From Chaenocephalus aceratus (Eukaryota > Chordata > Actinopteri > Perciformes > Channichthyidae), in assembly GCA_023974075.1 (NCBI GenBank), contig CM043801.1, positions 33,240,248 through 33,304,247 of the forward strand: 64,000 nucleotides of DNA. The letters run 5' to 3'. Below the pieces are notes generated by a model. The model was not told where the DNA came from. It saw only the letters and a list, made by a program, of their open reading frames with translations, and searched no databases. The translations under genes and the position numbers were made by a program. Below, piece after piece: positions 1-13,200 of the stretch. Numbering within the stretch: the first letter of the stretch is position 1; each line of letters opens with the position of its first letter.

Positions 1-793
1 GGGTTTACGAAAGCTTCATAACTACACAATTAAATATAAAACAAACCATAATATTAATAATATGGCTGGGAATTGTAGATGTGTGTCATGTCCAAGCACT
101 ATAAGAGGTCAATGCATAACAAACTGCAAGTCTATTAATCACTAACTATTAACTGGCTTTTAACCCCACCATTCTGCTGAGGCCTGAAGTTTGATGTATC
201 AAAGAAAGCACATTGTGTCCACTACATTTTGTAGAAATATTGAAAGGTGACTTATTAACAGGTAACAGGATGTAAATTCATGACAAATCCAACTTTCTCA
301 ATTTTACATGAACGCAGCATTAAGTGGGCGCGTCTACATCAAAAAGTGGGCGGAGTCGGCACAGACAGGTAGAGGCTCAAACCTGTTGGAGGTGCTTCTG
401 CTGGTGCGTGACAAAGGAAGAGCTCTCTGTTTCGTCAATAGACTCATAGACTTATTTTTCTTTCTGTATTAGCTTACATGTAAGTAGAAGTTTCTCTGCT
501 TACAATTTTGTTATTTATCTGCCGAGTTGTTCCTCTGGGCAGAAGACTTTGTAATTAAGTGAATGCACTTTACGAGTTGCACTTAATCCATATTACTACA
601 CCAGTGGACAAGTGTTGGATTTTTCTTTACAAGCATCATGTGTGTGTTTTGAGGAGGAAACACCTGCTGAGGACTTTAAGGTGCTGCGATCACTGACGCG
701 TCCCGTCTGAACTTAAAGCAGAAATCATCATGAAGTCTCTATAACAGTTTTACAGCCGAGAAAGGAATCTGAGCTTTTATTTTTGGATCAGAG
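1..793 (+). promoter_or_regulatory. Upstream region and 5' UTR of the nectin-4-like gene
   Basis: No coding exon is visible here. The stretch contains GC-box-like motifs (GTGGGCG around 325-355) and then the presumed 5' UTR of the nectin gene. I see no clear TATA box, so the transcription start cannot be fixed. Two very short upstream ORFs lie close to the main start: one at about 638 (four codons then TGA) and one at 730-744 (ATG AAG TCT CTA TAA). They might dampen translation, but that is inference only. Confidence 0.4.
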
Positions 794-845
794 ATGGATC
801 TGACCGGGCAAAGGTTAAAGTACCTGGCGCTGCTGTTACTCTCTG
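794..845 (+). CDS. nectin4: nectin4 exon 1: start codon and signal peptide
   Basis: The exon encodes MDLTGQRLKYLALLLLS and the first base of codon 18. The ATG sits in a usable context (cagagATGG). A leucine-rich core follows two basic residues, which is typical of a signal peptide. A consensus donor (G|GTGAGT) ends it in phase 1, matching the phase-1 acceptor of exon 2. Confidence 0.8.
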
Positions 846-2332
846 GTGAGTTTTACGTTACAATTCACATGACAATATCACAGTTTGATGTAACCCCCTG
901 TCATTTCGGGACCCCTGCTGTCGTTGATGTCTTTAAAGCTTATGTGGTCCAGAAATTACTTTTCTGTGCATATTGTTAAGAATATATGTTTTAGTTTCTT
1001 GCTCTGTTACAGAAAGTGACTTTAATATTCCTGAAATTCAGTTGCAATATGCCTGTAACTAAATATAGTCTTTACAGTATTTACAGTTACCTTATTGTAT
1101 TTTCCAGTTCATATACTATTCCTATACTGTCTCCTATAAGAAGAAAGGGAAGGAATGAAAAGATACTTTTATTATATATTTTGTGCGCTATAATACCATC
1201 ATTCTACTTCCTACAAAACCTTGAGTGAGCCAGTAAAATGTAGTTACTTTAAAGTAAACATCTATACGTATCTATCTATATATCTATATTTTCTTTTCTT
1301 TCACCATACAGAAATGTAGGCCCATAAATATCCGTAACAAACCTTTATTTATAACACGTTTTGATAAGTACGTCTGCGCAAACTGTCTAAATCTTTTCGG
1401 ACATCTCTAATCTTTGTGACACAATGCATTTTCTTCTAATCTAATCTAGAATTCAATCTTAATCAAATTGATTTTAAGGATGTATTTTAATGCCAAAATG
1501 ATAACCATGTATCGGCCACGTAGTTCCAGTGGAGGTCAATCTAAATGCTACAGCATGTAATGATATGTGTTAGGCAGTAGTGTGCTTACAAGCTAGTGCA
1601 AAGGTTTGGGGAAGGCTTTTCTTCTTGTTTCAAAGACATAATGAACTCCTGTGCAGAAAGGTTTTAATGTTTGTCCCGTTTGGTGTGGAGCAACTGGCCT
1701 ACACTCAGCCCTAACATCAACACGATCCAAACACTTGGATCATTCTTCTTCTGTTTCTGTTTCTCCCATTTGTATTGCTTTATGTCTTAATGGTTGCATT
1801 GACAGACGAACTTAATATAATCATTGCCAAAAAACGAATCCTTATCTATCGTGCTTATGAAAGTAAAGCCGAGGAACCTCTGAATCTGTCCATTGCTCCT
1901 GTGGCGAAATGGCAGCTGATCCCTTCAGCCAGTGGACAGTCTTCACAGCACCTCATCATAGCCGCAGATCAACACCCGTTTTGTTTAAACAAAGTGTTCA
2001 ACAATAGCTCATGGGTGTAATGTCAGGGTGTCCACCTTCTCTTTGTCCCTGCAGGTGCGGAGGACGAGGCAGCATGGCAGAATGTGGCTCCGTCACATTC
2101 TTACTTTGAGTTAAAACATGAAACTGATTGCCCAACCTGCGTCCTCCTCTTCGTCACTGTTGATGCTTTTCTTTGCGTTCTTCAGAGGAGATTAAACCCT
2201 GCTGTCCCGCTGCTTTAAAGCACACTGGACACCGTTGTTTTTCTTTAATCCTGCAAGAACGTGTGTGATAAAGTTACTGCGATCCAGAGTGAACAGGAAA
2301 AGCCTGTAGAGCAGCCTGAAGTGTTTGTATAA

Positions 2333-2381
<49 letters not shown>

Positions 2382-5300
2382 AACTATTACTTTTACTTTG
2401 TTTTTTATCTCTGTGTGTTGACTCCCACCTCTGTCTTAATTTCTCTTTGCCTCCTTTTAGTTTCAATCTTACTGTTAGACACAGTGGTTGATGAAATAAG
2501 TACTTTTACTCAAGTAGCCTACTTAGAGTTACTTCTACTACACTACATTTTAGAAGCCAATATTGTACCTTTTACTCCGCTACGTTACTTGACAGCTCTT
2601 AGTTACTTGTTACTTAGATTTAGATTATTAGTTTATACAAAAATGGAATCAATTATTAAAAAACGATGACATATATGTTACCCAGCAACAGTATAACGTT
2701 ATTCAAATGAGCTCCTCATTTACCAGCTGTGATAAAAGCACATCAATAATCATAATAGTAACTTCACAACTCAATATATGAATAATATAATAATACAGTA
2801 TATGATTCTGAAATGCGCCATTACAAACACTTTCACTTTTGGCACTTTAGGTACTTTTTGATCCCAATACATTTTGCAATTTTACGTAAGGAAGATTCTG
2901 AATGCATTACTTTTTTTTACTTAAGTAAACACGTGCTTCTTCCACCACTGATAAGACGCCATGACCCCGTGGCAATATATGTTGTTTTTCTAAAAATGGT
3001 GCACGAAACCTAATATCTGCCCAGGATACATAGTGTATTCTTCTTGTGAAGGATACTGATTCTCTTTCTTCTCCTTTACTGATGGGAGAGTGTTCGTCTC
3101 CTCTTCCTCTTGTTCAACTCTCCTCTCCTTCTCTCCCTACTTAGGTCACCCACACTGTAGTCCTTTGTTGTCCTAATTTAAACCCAGCGCTCAGTTGGTG
3201 TTCCCGACTGTGTGGGATTTTATCTGTGGGAGTTCGTGTCCCATATCGACTGTATTGTAATCATTACTCGAGCTCATGAATGAGTAACCACAGAAAGCAG
3301 TGTTTCCCCCCGAGAAATCAAAGGGCAAATGTTTGGGTTTCCCTGTTAGAGTTGTAGAAGCATGCTCTCTCCCACCCTGCGCACTCTGGATTGTGTGTCA
3401 CTCCCACGCTTAGACTTTTAGTGATAAAAGTCTTAGTCATTAATCGCACCCACCGATGACAGCCTCACTGATAGGAGACTACAAAGTCACTGAAGTGCTG
3501 AAGCTTCTAAAACCTCTCACTTTGTCGGTTAATATTGAATACTCGTTCCCAATTTCTTTAGAAAATGTAGATTTTCATGCAAAAACTCTAGTAACATTTA
3601 AAACACTGCACCTGTTCATGCTAAATAATAAGTAGAATTCTTGCACACTGTTTATTTATGTTATAGCGTTTGTGTCATGGACATTTTTGGAATGAAATTC
3701 ACATTATTAAACATCATCTTTGTACGTACCAGGGTTCTTACGGTCATTAAACACCTGGAAAAGTCATGGAGATTCAAAATGCAAATTCCAGGCCATGGAC
3801 AGGTTTTGGAAAACAATATTTTTCCCAAAGTTTTGGAAAAGTCATGGAAATGTAACAAAAGTTGCATAAAATATAATTTATATGTTATCTAATCGCCGAA
3901 ATAGTAATACCATAATGATAATAAATACTGTGTCGTAATGAAACGTAAAATGGCATTTAACTGACGAGGTGTTTTGCTGGTGAGAGATTTGAGTGGCTTT
4001 AGCGTGTAGGAGCTATAAGCCTATTTGATTTGTTTTAGAGGCACGACATGTTTCATACGCAGACCTTATTTTCCTGTTCCGTGTTAAAATAAACCATTTT
4101 CAGTGGAACGCTGAGAAAGAGTCATTTATTTGGTCATGGAAAACGAGGTAAAGGTCATGGAGAAGTCATTGGTGAAAAAGTGTATGAACCCTGACTTACT
4201 TGTACTAAATATATGTTGTAATTACTTGTACTACTTATACTCAAGCCACACACGACAACAACCTATCAAAAAGGAATCAAATACTTGGGGAACTAACCAC
4301 ATAAAAGTGTAATTAAAAACAGAAACATTAATAAGGCAAACATCGTAATGTCAAGATCAATGGAATGCACATTAAAATAGAACATTTTATATCTCATATT
4401 TTAGAAGGACAATCGATAAACATTGTTTTTAATCAAGAGGATGCTGATCCAGATTGCTGGTCAGACAAAATCTAATTCTAAAAAAAATATCATAATCTTG
4501 AAAATAAAAAACATCCATGTATTTATAGACTTCGGAAACTTAAATAGATTACGACAAAATAATTCAATATCAAGGAATTTTTAAGTAAAAAATCAGTCAG
4601 TGTGGAAAAATAGCAACTAAATGATCATGTGGAGGCGTGTGGCGTAGTGGGCTGTCCGTAGAGCGACATTTCTATTTTTAAAGGGAGAATTAAGACTCAT
4701 AAAAGCACTATTGTTCCTGTTGTTTGCTCCGTCGCCTCACAGCTGGAAACCCGTCCTCCACCTTCTCTGTGGAGTTTGTTGCTCTTTGTCTGCGTGCCAT
4801 CAGGCGAGCAGGTTGGGTGAACCGGTGACGTCCATAAGGTGTGAATGTGTTTACCTGTCTACATGCAAACCTGTCTGGGGTCAACTTCAACTCCAGCCCA
4901 ATGCATTATGGGAAAATGTCAGGGGCTTTGTATAGGAAATGAATGCATCTAGTTGTTTTAAGATGTACACATGTGGCATTGTTGTCTAGAAGGAAACTAC
5001 ATCGTGGAAATAAATTAGAGCTTCAACTAGCAATTATTTTTAAATATAGCATTATCAATGAATCATTTATAGTCTATGAAGTTTCAGAACGCGTTCTTCA
5101 CAAGCTCCCAGAGCCTACGGGAATGCCGTCAAATTGCTTGTTTTATCTGACTTACAAAATAAACCCAAATATATTTAACAAGAAAATGTTTGGGAGCATT
5201 AGAATCACCAATATGGTGACGGAGTTACCTTCACAACTTCTGGAGAGAAACCCCTTGAAAAAAGATATTCAATGTCCTCAAACGGATATTGACATTTTTG

Positions 5301-7331
5301 GCATGTAGTGAAATCTGGACGACAATTGAATAAACGAACATGACATTTTGTGCAGCTTAATCAGGACTTTGCGCTTCTTGCCAATTAGCAAATGTTAGCA
5401 TTCATTGTTTTACCCCTAAACGTTGTCATGCTAATATGGTTGTTTTAAACACGATATGTTAGGGTTGGGGTTAGCACTAGCATGCTAATGCTAGTGTTTT
5501 GCTCCAATCAATGTTGTTCAGGAAGTGAGTTTACATTCCCAGGGTCCTATGTTCTCCAGCTCCATATCTTCTCATTATGACACATCAAAGGTCCCTATTA
5601 CACTGTTTCTCATCAATATATCACAGGTCTCAGATATATACTAAACATGTCTCTGAAGTGATTGGCTCCAAACACCAAACAGATCATTGCAGCATTACCC
5701 ATAATGCCCTCTGTTTCAGCCCTGTTTCCAAAGTGCTGATTCTCTGTCTGTGACTTTAGATGAAAGTAAGGAGCCCCTCCCCACGCCCCTCTGAGAGACA
5801 TTTGGTTACAAAGAACTCAATGGTGCTCTAGAGGAGATTCAGGTGATAGGGGGGGGGGGGTTACCTTGGTTGCTGATTGGCTAATGGTCACACAAGACAA
5901 CACATCGTTATGACATCACAAAGTGTCCAAAATCTGATCAGCTCATTTTCAGACAGGTTTTTATAGAAATGGATCAAAAAGAGAGAGAATCTTTGTTCCT
6001 GAAACTTTCAGAGTCTCTTTCCACAGAGGGGACACATGGTGATGTAGAAGAGACATGGAGAAGAGGGGACACATGTTGATGTAGAAGAGACATGAAGAAG
6101 AGGGGACACATGTTGATGTAGAAGAGACGTGAAGAAGAGGGGACACATGTTGATGTAGAAGAGACATGAAGAAGAGGGGACACATGTTGATGTAGAAGAG
6201 ACATGAAGAAGAGGGGACACATGTTGATGTAGAAGAGACATGGAGAAGAGGGGACACATGTTGATGTAGAAGAGACATGAAGAAGAGGGGACACATGTTG
6301 ATGTAGAAGAGACATGGAGAAGAGGGGACACATGTTGATGTAGAAGAGACATGAAGAAGAGGGGACACATGTTGATGTAGAAGAGACATGAAGAAGAGGG
6401 GACACATGTTGATGTAGAAGAGACATGGAGAAGAGGGGACACATGTTGATGTAGAAGAGACATGAAGAAGAGGGGACACATGTTGATGTAGAAGAGACAT
6501 GAAGAAGAGGGGACACATGTTGATGTAGAAGAGACACGAAGAAGAGGGGACACATGTTGATGTAGAAGAGACATGAAGAAGAGGGGACACATGTTGATGT
6601 AGAAGAGACATGAAGAAGAGGGGACACATGTTTGATGTAGAAGAGACATGAAGAAGAGGGGACACGTGTTGATGTAGAAGAGACATGAAGAAGAGGGGAC
6701 ACGTGTTGATGTAGAAGAGACATGAAGAAGAGGGGACACATGTTGATGTAGAAGAGACATGAAGAAGAGGGGACACATGTTGATGTAGAGGAGACATGAA
6801 GAGAGGGGACACATGTTGATGTAGAAGACACATGGAGAAGAGGGGACACATGTTGATGTAGAAGAGACATGGAGAAGAGGGGACACATGTTGATGTAGAA
6901 GAGACATGGAGAAGAGGGGACACATGTTGATGTAGAAGAGACATGGAGAAGAGGGGACACATGTTGATGTAGAAGAGACATGGAGAAGAGGGGACACATG
7001 TTGATGTAGAAGACACATGGAGAAGAGGGGACACATGTTGATGTAGAGAGACATGGAGAGAGGGGACACATGTTGATGTAGAAGAGACATGGAGAAGAGG
7101 GGACACATGTTGATGTAGAAGAGACATGGAGAAGAGGGGACACATGTTGATGTAGAAGAGACATGTAGAAGAGGGGACACATGTTGATGTAGAAGAGACG
7201 TGGAGAAGAGGGGACACATGTTGATGTAGACTGAAGAGACGTTGATACAAGTGGATTTTGCACAATAGGTGACCTTTAAGAGCTTCCTGGCACTCGCCAT
7301 GTTCCTATTACAATCTCAATATCTCTGATCA

Positions 7332-7394
<63 letters not shown>

Positions 7395-8763
7395 TCTCTC
7401 CTCTCTCTCCCTCTCTCTCCCTCTCTCCCTCTCCCTCTCCCTCTCCTCAGTGATCTGTGTGCAGGGCGACTTCGTGGAGCCCCCTCAGCCCGAAACCCCG
7501 CTGCGCTCCTTTGCAGAGAGTGAGACCAGACTGCCCTGCCACTACCAGGTGGAGGGAGGGCAGAAGGTGGTGCAGGTCACATGGTACAAGGACCTCCCAG
7601 ACGGCAGCAAGGATCAGATCATCACTGCTCACTTTGTGGACGGACACACAGGTGAGATGCAGCGAATACATGTACTGATTATTATGTATTTATTTCAACA
7701 AGGAACCTGCATACAAATACATTAATCTCAGAAAAGAGAAGAGATGAATTATGCCATCTGCAGCCCGTATAGAACATCCATTAACTCAAATTCCAAGCCT
7801 TGGTTCTTGAAGATACAATAACGATGACCCATACTGTCCAATTTCTAATATAGATCAGTCACTAGAGATTGTTCAGCCGCTTAGAGATGTCCCGCCCCTT
7901 AGCCTATCACGTGCAATGTGATGGAGGACTAGCCAATAGCAGCGCGAGTGTTACATAGTGATGTCATTATGTTACATTGAGGCGTTTCAGGCGTCTCTTT
8001 TGAGTAGTATGATTGATGTTGACAGGCGCTGTGTTCAGGAGGCTGAGCTTGGCATGAAATCAATGATAAATGAAATCCGTCAAAACCACATTTCATAACA
8101 ATTAAGTTAAACTGTCTGTCCTAATTAACCTTTGAATGATTTTACAAATACAACACACCTGTATAACTAACACTGATTGGAAATGAGAGCATACCATGAG
8201 ACTGCTTGAAGTGCTATATATATATTGTACATGTATTATTATTATTATACTAGGCAAGGCAGGCAAGTTTATTTATATATATATAAATAAACTTGCCTGA
8301 TTATATGCTATATATATATATATATATATATATGTGCTATATATAGCACCTTTCAACACAAGGCAATTCAAGGTGCTTTACAAAAATGAAAGACATTCAG
8401 ACTATAATCTATCTATCTATCTATATATCTATCTATCTCTCTATCCATCTATCTATCTATCTATATATCTATCTCTCTATCTATCTATTTATAAAAAAAA
8501 GTCTGTTTGAGCTTTGTTTAAAGAATGACTGTCATGTTCCCTGGCTTTATCTGAACTCTTCATGTGGTACATCAGAGTTTGGGCGTTACTCCGGCCGGGT
8601 GAGGTTCGAGAGCGGGAGTCCCACGGTGAACTCGGCTCTTCTCATCCCGAACACGGAGGAGTCGGACAAGGGCAGCTACACCTGCCACATCTCCACCTTC
8701 CCCAACGGGAACTTTGAGAGGCACATCACCCTCACCGTCTGGAGTAAGAGTCATTCTTAGTCA

Positions 8764-8812
<49 letters not shown>

Positions 8813-10172
8813 CACACATTTCTAATCCTGTCAGAGCTGCTGTAATGATGTTTAAACCATAATCATGTTGACGGAAGGGAAATCCAACCTGAAGAAATTA
8901 AGCAAGTTTGCCAACGTGGCCAAAAACACTGACAACTTATCTAAATCTTTAGCGTGTGAAAAGCAAAAAAAGTGAATGTGGTTTTTTTTTAATACCAAGG
9001 AGCAGTAATGCCAAGTGAGAGACAAACAGTGCAGCATGTATTGGACGGAGTATACTCAGTGCTGCTTGTATTAATAATGGATGATATTCATGTATTCATA
9101 AGCCCCAAGCAAGATGTGGAGGGTGTTTTACAATAACAGAGAAACAGTTTCGAACCACAGGGTTTGACTGTGTGTTAAGTTTCCAAGTTGAGACTAGTAC
9201 ATTTTATTTATATAGCCCAAAACCACACAGGGCTTTACACCTGCTTTCCTCAGACTGCTTTAGATGTGTGTAAAGAAACACAACAGGTTGTCCTAGTAAC
9301 CGGAGAGACAACAGTATGGAAAAAGCAACGACAATATTAAAGTACTAACATACATAACAAATATGGAACAGACAAGACATCCGTTAATCTCCATCAGGCA
9401 GTTTCCATCACTTAAAGGTGGGGTAGGTAATTTTGGAGAAACCAGCTCGAGTGCGCTAGAATTTGAAAATACACAGCCGGACCACTTCCTCACAGAGCCC
9501 CTCCTCCAACACACAGGAACGCGCACGTGACCAATGAAGGCACGAGATAAGTGTGTGCACAGATGGAAGGCTGACAGGCAGGTAGGCCATCCAGTTACTT
9601 TAGCCGGGCCGGCTCAGATGATTGGTCGTGCTTTTTACAGCGCCACGGCTTCCACTGATGACATTTTTTAATGGATTTCTTGTCAAAGCACTTCAGATAT
9701 TCATTGCTATCTGGATGTTAAGAGCATTCCATGGAATATAACAAAAAGTGTATCTCGAGCCGGTTTCTCAAACTTACCTACCCCACCTTTAACGAACTCT
9801 GAAACATAAAAAGGTTAATTAATAAACTAATAGTATCAAACAATCTGGTCTTTAACACATTCAAAGTCTCAAAACAAGTAGGTTTTTCATATGAAAGAAA
9901 TATCGAGTTCTGCAAACTTTTGAAAACGAAATGTTCACGTATTAAATATCTAGACATTTTCTATTTCTGCAGCGCTGTCTGATTGATGTCTTTCATTTTG
10001 GATCTCCTCCTTCTTCCACTTACTGAGACAATTGCCTGAGACAGGATTTCAGTGGAGACATAACAGAGTGTGGGAAATGCTGCTTCACTCCTTCAAGTAA
10101 AACCTGCAGCGCTGCTCTCATGTTGCTCCGCCATCAACGGTGACAGCTCCGTCGTAAACTTGTCCTGACACG

Positions 10173-10268
<96 letters not shown>

Positions 10269-13200
10269 CCTTTAGCGTTAAAGTTCCCTCGACTCTTTTT
10301 AAACCAGTAAAAGTGTAACACTACATGTTGAACCCATGAGCTACATATAGATGCTCTGCTTTGATTTCATTGTCAACACATCTGGATGACTTTCTCTTTT
10401 GTTCAGTGAATTGTTTTCAATGGGATTTGTGTTAATTTAGCCATGAGTTATCTCTTATTAAAGATCAAGTAGTTTCGTCATTTCGTTTTCCTGTGCAGGA
10501 TATATCCCTGCAGGTAATCTCTTCCCACATATTGTCTGTCAATCAAACACGGATGACGGTGTGTGTGTGTGATGTCATGTTTCCTGGAGTTTCTGTTTAT
10601 AGGGTGAGAGTCTATTAGGGTGGAGACCTTGTCTTTGTCTGATAATCCCTAATGGATATTTCTGCTAATGCTCTACGTGTTTTGACTTCTACGGTAATAA
10701 TCCGAGCACCAATGGAAAGGCTTCCCAGGTGTTTACTACAGCACAGGCTGTCATGACCGGGGCGTGAACCACAATCGTGTTTAACCAGTTGGTGACCGAG
10801 GGTAACCAAACAGAAATGTATTTATGTGAAGCACTTTCCCGCATGTTTTAAAAATACTTCTTCTTGCACAACAATGATAGACTTGTAGTGGAGACTTTCT
10901 GAATGAAGGATGTTCATACGTGATGTTGACAGTACCTCGCGTGGTTGGTTCTTCAGTTAGCTCCAAGTTTATTTTCTCCATTATGTTCCACGATGAATTA
11001 TGTCTTTTTTTTACAACAATATTCTTATCTGAATCTGTCAGCAACAAGACTGTTGCTCAAACTTGTCTCTGACGTACAAAGACAATCACTACACACATAT
11101 CTAGTGACGTCCTAGATGTAAGGAAGCCGATTAGTCCCTTTAGGTCATTTTAGGTAAAGACAGATAAACTATGAGCAGGATTTAGGAAGTATTGATTCAA
11201 TCTTAATGCAGTAATTGTAAGCAATGTGGATCGCAGAAGTGGTTAAGCTCATCATTGTCATTCACACAATCTTCCATCTTCAAATGCCTAAAGCAGCGAA
11301 CTCAAACCTCAAACACTAATCCTCTCAGAGAATGTTAAACATCCAAGTGAAGTAAGAATAAGAAAAACACATTTGAAATCAGATAAGATGGAGCTTTATG
11401 GGAACTTCAGGCGTTATAGTAGCAACAGAATAAGACAGAAACACAGATACATGACAATATACACTGGGATAATAAGTAAAATAATAAAAAATAAACTAGT
11501 AGCAACAGTATGAATAGAAATAACAAAAAATACACGAGTTAATATATATATATATGCCGTTAATAACTGTGCAATATATACCTGGCTGCTAAATCCTCAG
11601 AACTGTTACAGGGTGTGTATTTTGTAAATTGTGTAACTTTTTTTATTATAATTGTTTTTATCTTTAATACTTTTTTATGCATGCTTCTTAAAGGTGGGGT
11701 AGGTACGTTTGAGAAACCGGCTCGAGATACGCTTTTTGTTATATTCCATGGAATGCTCTTAACATCCCGATAGCAATGAATATCTGAAGTGCTTTGACAA
11801 AAAAATCCATAAAAAATGTTCATCTGTGGAAGCCGTGGTACTGTAAAAAGCACGACCAATCATCTGAGCCGGCCCGGCTAAAGTAACTGGATGGCCTACC
11901 TGCCTGTCAGCCTCCTGTGTGTTGGAGGAGGGGCTCTGTAAGGAAGTCTGAAGGAAGAGGCAGATTTGTTCCGGTTGTGTACTTTCAAATTCGAGCGCAC
12001 TCGAGCTGGTTTCTCCACAATTACATACCCCGCCACCTTTAAGCTGTCTTCAGCTCTTTTCTGCTGTAACAATGTAAATGTCCCCTCTGTGGGACTAATA
12101 AAGGTATTCTGATTCCGATTATACAGATATGGGACAAGGTTAAATACATATTCATTTAAATGTACAGGGAGCAGCACGGGTGGATTTTGAGGATTTGATT
12201 CCTGACCATGTTCCTCCTCCTCTCCTCTCAGTTTTACCCATCTCCTCTCTGGACCCGGTGATCCTGGTGGAGGGTCAGTCTTACCGTGTGGCCGCCTCCT
12301 GTCGAGCGGTGGGCCGCCCGTCCCCCCATCTCACCTGGGACACCGACCTGCCCGGACAGTCCCTGAACCGGACCCAGGAGGGCGGGTCCGTGTCCAGCTA
12401 CTACTCCCTGCACCCGCTGCGCAGCATGACGGGGAAGAAGCTGGACTGCCTGGTGTGGCACCCCGGCCTGGAGCAGCCGCGCCGCATCTCCAACCGCCTG
12501 GTGGTGCAGTGTGAGTACAGCTGGGAGGGATCAGTGTTTTAAACCCATAGATAGACTATCTGGTTTTCAGTATCAATATATATGTGTGTTTTACTTAGTT
12601 TTTATTTCAGATTCAGTTTCATTATACATACATGTGCACATTTTGGTCAACAGTTTTTCCATTTTCACTTAGCTGTATCTACATAAGAAGAAAAAAACGA
12701 GATCATTAAAAAATACATAATAATAAAATAGACATATGAAAAGATAAATACATACAAATAATAATAATAAAATAAAACAGAAAAGGAGGGGGGGTTGTGT
12801 GTGTGTGTGTGTTTTTAAGATGCAGGTCAGAACAATTCAATACACTTTGATCAGATGGACCCTGAAGTGGATTTGATTTATTTATGTTTTTCTAAAATGA
12901 CCCTCAAACAAAACCCATTTTCCTCCTGGGAAACATAAAGCGTTCTGATTCTGAACAAAACTTTACACTATCATCAAGGTAGAGCTTCTCTTAGTGCAGA
13001 AATAGTCTTACTGGTGGAGTTTAACATCAGTGGAAGGAACAAAAGACACTTTATGTTCTGTATGTGTTGTAATCATGTCACAGTGTACTGTTCTGAAGTT
13101 GGTATGCAGAAAATGAATGTATTTGTTTAGATGCTTGCTGCAGCCGTGACAAGCTCCTTTATTTCCTGGAACAAAACAGCACAGTCAAAAAGAACAAGCC

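Larger units (their letters stand above)
846..7450 (+). other. nectin4 intron 1 (6.6 kb)
   Basis: I see no further exon here. It holds a GT microsatellite (2336-2379), a hAT-like repeat (2482-2950), a second repeat with CAGGGTTC ends (3730-4193), the long minisatellite-bearing transposon (5587-7277) and, against the acceptor, about 110 bp of CT dinucleotide repeat. The remaining sequence, for example 1000-2000 and 4200-5580, is AT-rich with no feature I recognise. Confidence 0.7.
8744..12231 (+). other. nectin4 intron 3
   Basis: No exon is visible. Contents: a TC microsatellite (8767-8806), two copies of one TTAA-flanked MITE in opposite orientation (9412-9792 and 11688-12042), a CA tract of about 47 units (10173-10267) and a retroposon-like tail ending in GGGACTAATAAAGG (about 12060-12115). 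The rest shows nothing I can name. Confidence 0.6.

Noticed and set aside
6014..7245. CRISPR-like array
   Set aside because: The units are contiguous without unique spacers and the context is a eukaryotic intron, so it is a minisatellite.
5961..7300. Three overlapping minus-strand ORFs of about 430 codons
   Set aside because: They are translations of the 37-bp minisatellite in its three frames. The same artefact appears on the plus strand at 22303-23126.
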